From: Spirochaetaceae bacterium
GTDB taxonomy: Bacteria; Spirochaetota; Spirochaetia; Treponematales; Breznakiellaceae
Length of the DNA stretch: 5,935 nucleotides
NCBI GenBank assembly: GCA_031258625.1
Contig: JAIRMO010000159.1
Coordinates: forward strand, 1 to 5,935
Direction: 5' to 3'
The translations under genes and the position numbers were made by a program. Positions 1-4,769 of this stretch are shown here, in pieces; position 1 is the first letter of the stretch, and the number at the start of each line of letters is the position of its first letter. Below the pieces are notes generated by a model. The model saw only the letters and a program-made list of their open reading frames with translations. It did no database searches and had not been told where the DNA came from.

Positions 1-81
1 CGGGTAAACAACCGGCCCGCCCATATTCACCCCAGTTATTTTTTCCCCGGGGGGGGTGGGTCCCTTTTTTATAACCCTGTT

Positions 82-105
82 CCCCCCCCCCCCCCCCCCC
101 CCCCC
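82..105. repeat. Homopolymeric tract of 24 C
   Basis: Twenty-four consecutive C residues, preceded by CCCTGTT and followed by TACTAG. A G8 run lies 25 bases upstream (49-56). Mononucleotide tracts of this length change length readily by slipped-strand mispairing. In Treponema pallidum, variable poly-G tracts upstream of tpr genes are known to tune promoter activity. Here the tract lies about 320 bp before the lipoprotein start, so an effect on that gene is only inferred. The exact length could also be affected by sequencing error. Confidence 0.9.
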
Positions 106-129
106 TACTAGGTCTCATACGTGCCGGTT

Positions 130-161
130 CCCCCGGTTCCGGGGGAGAGGCGTCTCTTTTT
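130..161 (+). terminator. Possible intrinsic terminator (double hairpin with T-run)
   Basis: A perfect 7-bp stem CCCCCGG/CCGGGGG (130-136 with 139-145, TT between) is followed by AGAG/CTCT (146-149 with 154-157) and then a T-run at 157-161. The 2-nt centre means the first hairpin must open slightly. It could end a transcript entering from the left. It is weaker than the 242-287 structure. Confidence 0.35.
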
Positions 162-179
162 CTCTTGATTTCCGCGCTG

Positions 180-208
180 TTTTCTTCTCCCTTCGCGTTT
201 TTTATACT
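180..208 (+). promoter_or_regulatory. Weak candidate promoter for the lipoprotein leader
   Basis: TATACT at 203-208 matches five of six bases of the sigma-70 -10 consensus. The hexamer 17 bases upstream, TTTTCT at 180-185, is a poor -35. If real, transcription would begin near 215 and run through the terminator-shaped hairpin at 242-287 before the coding region. The surrounding T-rich sequence makes chance matches likely. Confidence 0.2.
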
Positions 209-241
209 TCCCTTTTTTCTCCGGTCTCCGATAGAGGGGCT

Positions 242-287
242 CCGGCGGCGGTTCTTTCCCATGATGTTCGCCGCCGGGGTTTTTTTT
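242..287 (+). terminator. Strong terminator-shaped hairpin, possible attenuator
   Basis: A perfect 9-bp GC-only stem, CCGGCGGCG (242-250) with CGCCGCCGG (269-277), has an 18-nt loop and is followed by GG and eight T residues (280-287). This is the classical intrinsic terminator layout on the + strand. A mutually exclusive partner exists: CCGCCGCC at 290-297 pairs perfectly with GGCGGCGG at 244-251, which would break the terminator. The hairpin lies 137 bp before the lipoprotein start, so it is either the end of an upstream transcript or an attenuator in the leader. Confidence 0.6.
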
Positions 288-302
288 ATCCGCCGCCAAT
301 TC

Positions 303-320
303 GGCCCGCAAGGGCCTTTT
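303..320 (+). terminator. Small hairpin with GNRA loop and TTTT
   Basis: GGCCC (303-307) pairs with GGGCC (312-316) around a GCAA tetraloop, followed by four T (317-320). The stem is short and the T-run minimal, so terminator function is doubtful. It may simply be part of a structured leader. Confidence 0.25.
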
Positions 321-345
321 CGGCCGGCGATAACCCCTCTTTTAC

Positions 346-390
346 CTGCGGATGTATTTCGCAGCCCGTCCGCCGCTATGCCCGGACGGG
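346..390 (+). promoter_or_regulatory. Two adjacent hairpins in the lipoprotein leader
   Basis: CTGCG/CGCAG (346-350 with 360-364) is immediately followed by CCCGTCCG/CGGACGGG (365-372 with 383-390). With no gap between them, the stems could stack coaxially. They end 22 bases before the ribosome binding site. They do not match any riboswitch class that I can recognise. Confidence 0.3.
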
Positions 391-423
391 ATATATACGT
401 TTTATCCATGTTGGAGGACTGAT

Positions 424-1671
424 ATGTCAGTAAAAAAGAGTCTGTGGTTAAGCGCCGGCCTGGTCATGGCACTGAGCTTATTGTTTCTGGGATGCCCCAC
501 CGAGGCGGAGTCGTCATCGGAAACCGTTTCGTATGAGCGGACCGCCCTGTGGGCCGCGGTAGTCGCCGCGGAAACCGACCTCAATTCCGCCTTTGTGAGT
601 GAGCGTGCGGGCGTCGATATTGCCCCAGCGCAAAAATGGGTAACCCAGGCCCAGTACGATGCCTTTAAAGGGGCTATTGGGGAAGCCCAGGCGGTTGCGT
701 ATACCCTGACCCGGGCCGTGGAAGCGACCCCCGCCGAGGAACCCGCCATAGCCGCGTTAACCGCCGCCCGGAACACCTTTGACGGCCAAAAAGACGACGG
801 TAAGGCAACAGATGTGATACCCGCCGGCAAGTGGGCGGGTGCGGCCCTCGCCGCAGGGGATTTTGAAATTGTTACCGGGGACGTTACCTTGGACGATGGT
901 GGTACTGCTGGTTTAAGTATTGCTGCTGGGGGGGCGCTAACGATTGCGCCGGGGGCGAAACTGACCCTGAAGGCTGCGAAGCTTGCTGGGGCTATTGCGG
1001 GTACAATCATCGTCAAAGAGGGCGGAACCTTGCTTATTGAAAATATTGACAAAGATTCCAAATATTGTACGGGTGAACTTGTCCTGGAAAAGGGCGCTAC
1101 GCTCATTGACAAAAAAGACGGGGGCGACTCGTTGCTTGCCGATTCTAGTGATACCGGGAAATATACAATCCATGCGGGGGCCACGTTAATAGCGAACAGC
1201 GCTGCGTTTGGCGGCCCTCGGGAGGCAGTCATCGTTGGCTCGTCCTCGGGGAATTATAGAGGGGAGTTCATCCAGCTTAACTCCGGTATCCTGACGCTTA
1301 AAGCTGAACAAGCGCTGGAACTGGATGGGAACGCGACCCTGGTCTACAACCTGCCGGTAAAGTCAATGGCCCTCGGCGCGACTTCAATCTTGACCGTAGA
1401 CGGCGGCAGTTTACTTGGTGTGGATAATGATGATGATTTTCTTAACGCTTCTACAACCGGCGCGAAAATTGTGCTGCGGAACGCCGCGTCTAACATCACC
1501 GTTGTCGGTGCTGCTAAATATACAACAAGCGACCTCCCTGCCATCGCCCTAACCGGCATTGACTGGACATTTGATAATCCTGTCGGTAGTAGTGGTAAAG
1601 CCTATATCGCCGGACCGGTGGTGTTGTTAGTGAATATAGTCTCTGGGAGTACGGTGCTGGTAAAACAGTAG
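424..1671 (+). CDS. Secreted lipoprotein with FIVAR-like module and repetitive beta-rich C-terminus
   Basis: This 415-residue protein starts at ATG 424, chosen because GGAGGA lies five bases upstream (413-418) and a signal peptide begins right there; the frame extends 24 codons further upstream without such support. The signal peptide is K4-K5, a hydrophobic run to about residue 22, then lipobox L-F-L-G-C with lipidated C24. Residues about 38-122 resemble a FIVAR-like helical module, with WVTQAQYDAF at 72-81 and an 'ALTAARNTFDGQK' end. From about 135 the chain is Gly/Ala/Val-rich with recurring 'GGALTIAPGAKLTL' and 'GGTLLI' turns, suggesting a parallel beta-helix or beta-solenoid. It is probably a surface or periplasmic protein tethered by lipid. 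Substrate and role are unknown. Tandem stops TAG-TAA end it, followed by terminator hairpins, so it is likely monocistronic. Confidence 0.88.
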   Translation: MSVKKSLWLSAGLVMALSLLFLGCPTEAESSSETVSYERTALWAAVVAAETDLNSAFVSERAGVDIAPAQKWVTQAQYDAFKGAIGEAQAVAYTLTRAVEATPAEEPAIAALTAARNTFDGQKDDGKATDVIPAGKWAGAALAAGDFEIVTGDVTLDDGGTAGLSIAAGGALTIAPGAKLTLKAAKLAGAIAGTIIVKEGGTLLIENIDKDSKYCTGELVLEKGATLIDKKDGGDSLLADSSDTGKYTIHAGATLIANSAAFGGPREAVIVGSSSGNYRGEFIQLNSGILTLKAEQALELDGNATLVYNLPVKSMALGATSILTVDGGSLLGVDNDDDFLNASTTGAKIVLRNAASNITVVGAAKYTTSDLPAIALTGIDWTFDNPVGSSGKAYIAGPVVLLVNIVSGSTVLVKQ

Positions 1672-1676
1672 TAACC

Positions 1677-1719
1677 CTAACCCGGGTAATCACGGCGGGG
1701 GTTTTCCCGCCGGGGTTAG
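1677..1719 (+). terminator. GC-rich nested hairpin after the lipoprotein gene
   Basis: Outer arms CTAACCC/GGGTTAG (1677-1683 with 1713-1719) enclose an inner stem CGGCGGG/CCCGCCG (1693-1699 with 1706-1712). No T-run follows, so on its own this is an RNA-stabilising or terminator-assisting structure. The better terminator begins 20 bases later. Confidence 0.4.
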
Positions 1720-1738
1720 CCGGTAAACAGCCGGATCA

Positions 1739-1778
1739 CGGCGTCAAACTTTGGTTTGGCGCCGGTCTTCTTTTTTTT
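1739..1778 (+). terminator. Intrinsic terminator of the lipoprotein gene
   Basis: An 11-bp stem (1739-1749 with 1754-1764, one G-T wobble at 1744/1759) closes a four-base loop TTTG. It is followed by TCTTCTTTTTTTT to 1778. This is the clearest intrinsic terminator in the window. It separates the lipoprotein gene from the M20-like/gpgS operon. Confidence 0.85.
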
Positions 1779-1931
1779 AATTCCTCATTTTCCATTCTAT
1801 ACTTTCATTCTATTCATCACCGGTCATCCCCTGCGGGCAGGGGAAGCGGCCTCTGGTCCCTGTTGCCGGTAAGACATACGGATCCGCGAAACCGGGTAAA
1901 AAAATCATTTTTTTCTAAAATTTTATCCGGC

Positions 1932-1960
1932 TTTATTGGACAAAACACCGGCGGTATAGT
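1932..1960 (+). promoter_or_regulatory. Candidate promoter of the M20-like/gpgS operon
   Basis: TATAGT at 1955-1960 matches five of six -10 bases, with TTTATT 17 bp upstream at 1932-1937 as a weak -35. Transcription would start about 1967, just before the GAGGA ribosome binding site (1972-1976). A perfect CCCCTGC/GCAGGGG dyad at 1828-1843 lies upstream and could be structural only. The rest of 1779-1931 shows nothing recognisable beyond CATTCTAT repeated at 1793 and 1806. Confidence 0.35.
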
Positions 1961-1980
1961 AAAATTCTTACGAGGAACAG

Positions 1981-3198
1981 GTGAATATTTTAATTCGAGT
2001 GCAAAAAAAGATAGGACGGGGTATCAATACCCTGGCAGGCACGGCCGCCCGGTGGTTCCACCGGCCCAGGAAGCCGGTTTTTCCCCTGGCGGATCGGCTC
2101 CTGGCGGATACCCTCAGGCTGGCGGAGATCCCTTCTCCTACCCGGCGGGAGGAGCTGCGGGTTGCCTTTGTTCTGGAACGGCTCAATTCTCTGGGGCTTA
2201 TTTCCCGGATCGATGAAAACGGCAATGTCTTGGTGCGGTTCCATTCGGCGGAGGTGGTCGATGAGCCGCCCCTGCTGCTGTTCACCGCTCTCGGCTCAAA
2301 ACGCTGGCATCCCCTGGAAAGCCTTTCCCGGCTGGATGCGGTCTATGCCTCCGGGGCCGGGCTGGGGGATGTCCTGGGGACCGCCGCCCTGTTGTCGGTG
2401 GCGGAAAATATCGCCGGCGGCAGGAGCGTCTGCCACCGGGATCTGCTCCTCTTCTTTGCGGCCCGGTCCTTTGACGATCCCGAGACGGATGTTTTTTCTT
2501 CGATCACCGAAATCCCCATGAACCGCCCCTGCGCCGCCATCGGGGTTTGGGGGTTTACCCTGGGATCGGTCCGGGCCCATACCCAGGGAACCTACCGGAT
2601 CAATATTACCTTTTCCCTGGAGCATAAAAAAGAATCCGGCAAAACCGAGGTCCCGTCCCCGGACCGGGCCAACCTCGTAACCGACGCCCTGTTGTTGACC
2701 ACCCAAAAACTCTCCCGGATCACCGGGGATACCCATAATGTGGTCCACTTCTACACCCGCCGCCTTGAAGTCGGTACCGGGTTCGGCCGTATCCCCTCGG
2801 AGGGGCTTCTGGAAATTGAGCTTGAGTCTTCCGACCCTTCCCTGTTGGATAAAACCATGAACGAGGTTAAGGCCGCCGCGGAGGCCGCCGGAGAGGGAAA
2901 ACCCCTCAAAATTACCGTGGATATTACGTCCTTTATCCCCGTGGGAGATCCCACGGTCAACGCCGGGCTTTTTCAGAAGATCCGGGAAATTATGAAGGAA
3001 CTCAGAATAAAAACAAACGAAGAAAACGGCTCGGACCCTTCGGCGTTCCTCTCCAATCAGGGGATCCCCGCGTTGTCCCTGGGGATTGTATACGGCCAAG
3101 AAGGGCTGCACAAGGATAAGATAGAGATTGGGTCCATAGAAAAGGGCCGTTTATTGCTTGAGAGAATAATAACCCGCTTCCCCCGGGAAAAAATGTGA
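1981..3198 (+). CDS. M20-family peptidase-like protein with degenerate active site
   Basis: This 405-residue protein starts at GTG 1981, the only plausible start: GAGGA sits four bases upstream, an in-frame TAA lies at 1960, and the first internal Met is far inside. The overall order fits M20 zinc peptidases: N-terminal helix 'LRLAEIPSPTRREE' (46-58), a beta strand with 'DENGNVLVRF' (78-87), 'GAGLGDVLGTAALL' (125-138), a lid-like domain (about 195-310) with 'GTGFGRIP', then 'GSDPSAFLSNQGIPALSLGI' (350-369) and a terminal 'GLHKDKIEIGSIEKG' (375-389). D130 and H377 sit where two metal ligands are expected. The HxD motif is absent (LLLFTALGSKRW, 98-109), and the Glu-Glu pair seems replaced near D165-D166. 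It is therefore probably not a normal peptidase and may bind a ligand or act non-catalytically. No signal peptide is seen. It overlaps gpgS by GTGA, implying translational coupling. Family call fairly sure; function unknown. Confidence 0.8.
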   Translation: MNILIRVQKKIGRGINTLAGTAARWFHRPRKPVFPLADRLLADTLRLAEIPSPTRREELRVAFVLERLNSLGLISRIDENGNVLVRFHSAEVVDEPPLLLFTALGSKRWHPLESLSRLDAVYASGAGLGDVLGTAALLSVAENIAGGRSVCHRDLLLFFAARSFDDPETDVFSSITEIPMNRPCAAIGVWGFTLGSVRAHTQGTYRINITFSLEHKKESGKTEVPSPDRANLVTDALLLTTQKLSRITGDTHNVVHFYTRRLEVGTGFGRIPSEGLLEIELESSDPSLLDKTMNEVKAAAEAAGEGKPLKITVDITSFIPVGDPTVNAGLFQKIREIMKELRIKTNEENGSDPSAFLSNQGIPALSLGIVYGQEGLHKDKIEIGSIEKGRLLLERIITRFPREKM

Positions 3199-4172
3199 AG
3201 CCCCCTGACAACGCTCTTTTGCGGAAAACCTGGCACCATTCCCGGTTCCAGGACATCAGCCGGCTGGTTAATTTAAAAGAAAAAAAAGGCCTTAAAATAT
3301 CCCTTGCCTTTCCCACCCTGAACGAAGAATCCACCATTGGAAAGGAGATCCTGGTTATCCGTACCGAACTCATGGACCGGTACCCCCTGATTGACGAAAT
3401 TGTGGTGATCGACTCCTCCTCCAAGGACAACACCCGAAAGGTGGCGGAGCGGTTCGGCGCCCGGGTGTTTACCTCGAAAACCATCCTGCCCAAATACGGC
3501 GCTTACCGGGGCAAGGGGGAAAACCTCTGGAAAAGCCTCTACGTTCTTGAGGGGGATATTATCGTCTGGGTGGACGCGGATATCTCCAATATCGCCCCCA
3601 AATTTGTGTACGGCCTCGTGGGACCCCTTTTGGAGGATGACAAAATCGGCTATGTCAAGGCCTTTTACGAGCGGCCCATCCGTTCTTCCGGGGGAATAGC
3701 CCCTTCCGGGGGTGGCCGGGTTACGGAGATCCTGGTGCGGCCCATCTTTTCCCTTTTTTACCCGGACCTGGCCCGGCTGGTACAGCCCCTCTCGGGGGAA
3801 TATTCAGGCCGCCGGGAACTCCTGGAACGGCTCTCCTTTTCCGTGGGCTATGGGGTCGAGCTGGGGCATCTCATCGATATTTTTCATGTGGCCGGGATCG
3901 AGGCCCTGGCCCAGGTCGATTTGGACATGCGGATCCACCGCAACCAGACCACCGCGGCCTTGGGTAAAATGTCCTTCGGGATCCTCAACACCTTTTTGAC
4001 CCGGGCGGAAAAATACGGAGCCGCCACGCTGCTCCGGGAGCTTAAGGACGAACATATCGCCCTCGCTATGGAAGACAACATCCACAAGGTCCAAAAAACC
4101 CCGATCTCCGGGATTGAACGCCCCCCGATGCTCGAAATCCCCGAATACCGGGAAAAATTCGGTAAAAATTGA
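3195..4172 (+). CDS. gpgS: Glucosyl-3-phosphoglycerate synthase (GT81)
   Basis: This enzyme family transfers glucose from an NDP-glucose to 3-phosphoglycerate, giving glucosyl-3-phosphoglycerate, the precursor of the compatible solute glucosylglycerate; it is cytosolic and metal dependent. The 325-residue length is usual. Visible landmarks are the N-terminal 'HHSRFQDISRLV' (14-25), nucleotide-binding 'PTLNEE' (40-45), 'IDSSSKDNT' (72-80), 'GKGENLWKSL' (106-115), the DXD metal motif D127-A-D129, 'KAFYERP' (155-161), the acceptor-site signature 'GGGRVTE' (172-178), 'PLSGEYSGRREL' (198-209), 'GYGVELGHLID' (218-228) and H248-R-N. All match the GpgS pattern known from mycobacteria. It starts at GTG 3195 inside the stop of the preceding gene (GTGA overlap), with only a weak GGGA upstream, so it depends on coupling. 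No glucosyl-phosphoglycerate phosphatase is in the window. A mannosyl donor cannot be excluded from sequence. Confidence 0.92.
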   Translation: MKPPDNALLRKTWHHSRFQDISRLVNLKEKKGLKISLAFPTLNEESTIGKEILVIRTELMDRYPLIDEIVVIDSSSKDNTRKVAERFGARVFTSKTILPKYGAYRGKGENLWKSLYVLEGDIIVWVDADISNIAPKFVYGLVGPLLEDDKIGYVKAFYERPIRSSGGIAPSGGGRVTEILVRPIFSLFYPDLARLVQPLSGEYSGRRELLERLSFSVGYGVELGHLIDIFHVAGIEALAQVDLDMRIHRNQTTAALGKMSFGILNTFLTRAEKYGAATLLRELKDEHIALAMEDNIHKVQKTPISGIERPPMLEIPEYREKFGKN

Positions 4173-4226
4173 GAAACCCCGGCGGCGGGGGGCGGGTCTA
4201 TGGAACAGAGCCTGACCCCGTACCCC

Positions 4227-4246
4227 AGATATAGCGCGCTATATCT
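4227..4246. repeat. 20-bp perfect palindrome
   Basis: AGATATAGCG is followed directly by its reverse complement. It is framed by GACCCC (4214-4219) and GGGGTC (4254-4259), so a larger nested hairpin is possible. The right arm also begins the 31-bp repeat at 4239-4269. Confidence 0.9.
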
Positions 4247-4269
4247 AACACTTGGGGTCTGACCCCATA
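4239..4269 (+). repeat. 31-bp direct repeat, copy 1
   Basis: This unit runs from CTATATCTAACAC through the GGGGTCTGACCCC dyad to ATA. It recurs at 4361-4391 with one substitution (T4252 versus C4374). Confidence 0.9.
4254..4266. repeat. GGGGTCTGACCCC dyad, copy 1
   Basis: A perfect inverted repeat GGGGTC/GACCCC with a single central T. A half copy (CCTGACCCC) lies at 4211-4219. Confidence 0.95.
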
Positions 4270-4353
4270 CCATATATAGCGTATCATGGCTCGTATACCT
4301 GGTATGTCTCAAGGTAAGCGGTATTACGATACGGTCTCCCGCCGGAAACGCGC
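4254..4353 (+). repeat. ~100-bp direct repeat, copy A
   Basis: It begins with the GGGGTCTGACCCC dyad and runs through CATATATAGCGTATCATGGC and GGTCTCCCGCCGGAAA to CGC. Copy B at 4668-4769 differs by two substitutions and one extra TA. An internal ATACCA/TGGTAT pair (4267-4272 with 4300-4305) allows a hairpin in this copy. Confidence 0.92.
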
Positions 4354-4360
4354 AAGGACA

Positions 4361-4391
4361 CTATATCTAACACCTGGGGTCTGACCCCATA
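4361..4391 (+). repeat. 31-bp direct repeat, copy 2
   Basis: This is the second copy of the unit at 4239-4269, with one mismatch. Its right part contains the second GGGGTCTGACCCC dyad. Confidence 0.9.
4376..4388. repeat. GGGGTCTGACCCC dyad, copy 2
   Basis: A perfect copy followed by ATAG and then GCGTTTACTTA (4393-4403), which is the exact reverse complement of 4606-4616 beside copy 4. Confidence 0.95.
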
Positions 4392-4431
4392 GGCGTTTAC
4401 TTAGGGAACGAACCCCTTCTGGGGGCGGGGT

Positions 4432-4480
4432 TTGCATAAATATACGGTTGGGGTCTGACCCTTTACGTATATTTATGCAA
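4432..4480. repeat. 49-bp hairpin enclosing a variant dyad (copy 3)
   Basis: Perfect 15-bp arms (4432-4446 with 4466-4480, TTGCATAAATATACG and its complement) surround the dyad GGGGTCTGACCCT at 4450-4462, whose last C is T. The folded form would be a 15-bp stem, a 3x3 internal mismatch and a 5-6-bp GC stem. Arms this long and exact make it the strongest secondary structure in the island. Confidence 0.92.
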
Positions 4481-4488
4481 GGAGTGGG

Positions 4489-4529
4489 GGCGGACCCGCT
4501 ATGCGTATACGTTGCGGAAAAAGTCCGCC
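4489..4529. repeat. Hairpin with GGCGGAC/GTCCGCC arms
   Basis: GGCGGAC (4489-4495) pairs with GTCCGCC (4523-4529). The stem continues with CCGC/GCGG (4496-4499 with 4514-4517) after a 5-nt A-rich bulge. The loop contains the palindrome CGTATACG (4504-4511). Confidence 0.7.
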
Positions 4530-4536
4530 GGTTACC

Positions 4537-4578
4537 CTGATTTTCACGGATTAAGGAGGCTAAAATCAGCGTTAATCC
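4537..4578. repeat. Two interleaved inverted repeats
   Basis: CTGATTTT (4537-4544) pairs with AAAATCAG (4562-4569), and GGATTAA (4548-4554) pairs with TTAATCC (4572-4578). The order is a-b-a'-b', so both stems together form a pseudoknot topology, or the two stems compete. Confidence 0.65.
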
Positions 4579-4598
4579 ACGGATAAATTCTTCCAGTC

Positions 4599-4618
4599 TT
4601 GCGTTTAAGTAAACGCAA
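4599..4618. repeat. TTGCGTTTA-AG-TAAACGCAA inverted repeat
   Basis: Nine-bp perfect arms lie around a 2-nt centre, three bases before dyad copy 4. Part of it (4606-4616) is also the reverse complement of 4393-4403, so 4376-4403 and 4606-4633 form an inverted pair enclosing about 200 bp. Confidence 0.85.
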
Positions 4619-4620
4619 AT

Positions 4621-4633
4621 GGGGTCTGACCCC
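4621..4633. repeat. GGGGTCTGACCCC dyad, copy 4
   Basis: A perfect copy, followed by ATACCCCGTATATAGCG, which partly repeats the sequences seen after the other copies. Confidence 0.95.
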
Positions 4634-4667
4634 ATACCCCGTATATAGCGCACCATATCTGGCAAGC

Positions 4668-4680
4668 GGGGTCTGACCCC
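4668..4680. repeat. GGGGTCTGACCCC dyad, copy 5
   Basis: A perfect copy at the left end of the long direct repeat B. Confidence 0.95.
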
Positions 4681-4769
4681 ACACCATATATATAGCGTAT
4701 CATGGCTCGTATACCTGGTATGTCTCAAGGTAAGCGGTATTACGATACGGTCTCCCGCCGGAAATGCGC
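4668..4769 (+). repeat. ~100-bp direct repeat, copy B
   Basis: This copy of 4254-4353 is offset by 414-416 bp. It differs by C for T near its left end, an extra TA in the TATATA run, and T for C near its right end (GAAATGCGC versus GAAACGCGC). The near identity implies a recent duplication or ongoing conversion. Confidence 0.92.

Larger units (their letters stand above)
1..423. other. Non-coding leader region upstream of the lipoprotein gene
   Basis: No credible gene is seen here. The open frames that cross it are T/C-rich, start in homopolymer sequence and have no ribosome binding site or recognisable domain. The stretch holds a G8 run (49-56), a 24-C run (82-105), a hairpin plus T-run (130-161), a strong terminator-shaped hairpin (242-287), a small tetraloop hairpin (303-320) and two adjacent hairpins (346-390), and ends in the GGAGGA ribosome binding site (413-418) of the lipoprotein. 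The first 15 bases resemble 1720-1734, downstream of the lipoprotein gene, with two mismatches. Confidence 0.6.

Noticed and set aside
56..433. Plus-strand open frame reading the C-run as polyproline
   Set aside because: It starts with GTG inside a G-run, has no ribosome binding site, and its composition is that of T/C-rich non-coding DNA with hairpins. A phase-variable coding frame cannot be strictly excluded but is unsupported.
402..1232. Long minus-strand open frame of 276 codons opposite the lipoprotein gene
   Set aside because: The plus frame has a ribosome binding site, lipobox and recognisable module; the minus frame has none and is explained by GC-rich codon structure.
1828..1843. 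CCCCTGC-GG-GCAGGGG dyad as an operator of the M20-like/gpgS operon
   Set aside because: It is perfect but more than 100 bp upstream of the candidate promoter, with no second copy; it is only mentioned as structure.
2296..3111. Minus-strand open frame of 271 codons opposite the M20-like gene
   Set aside because: It is Gly/Pro-rich shadow translation; the plus frame shows M20 fold landmarks and operon coupling.
4202..4208. GGAACAG near the left end of the island as a copy of the right-edge repeat
   Set aside because: Only seven bases are shared with the TTTTGGAACAG motif at 5842-5852, which is too short to distinguish from chance.
3884..4312. Minus-strand open frame of 142 codons overlapping the gpgS end
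   Set aside because: Half of it is antisense to well-conserved gpgS codons and the rest is repeat sequence, so it is a shadow.
4254..4680. CRISPR array
   Set aside because: The 13-bp repeats are spaced irregularly (centres at about 4260, 4382, 4456, 4627, 4674), the intervening sequences are themselves repeated, and no cas gene is present.
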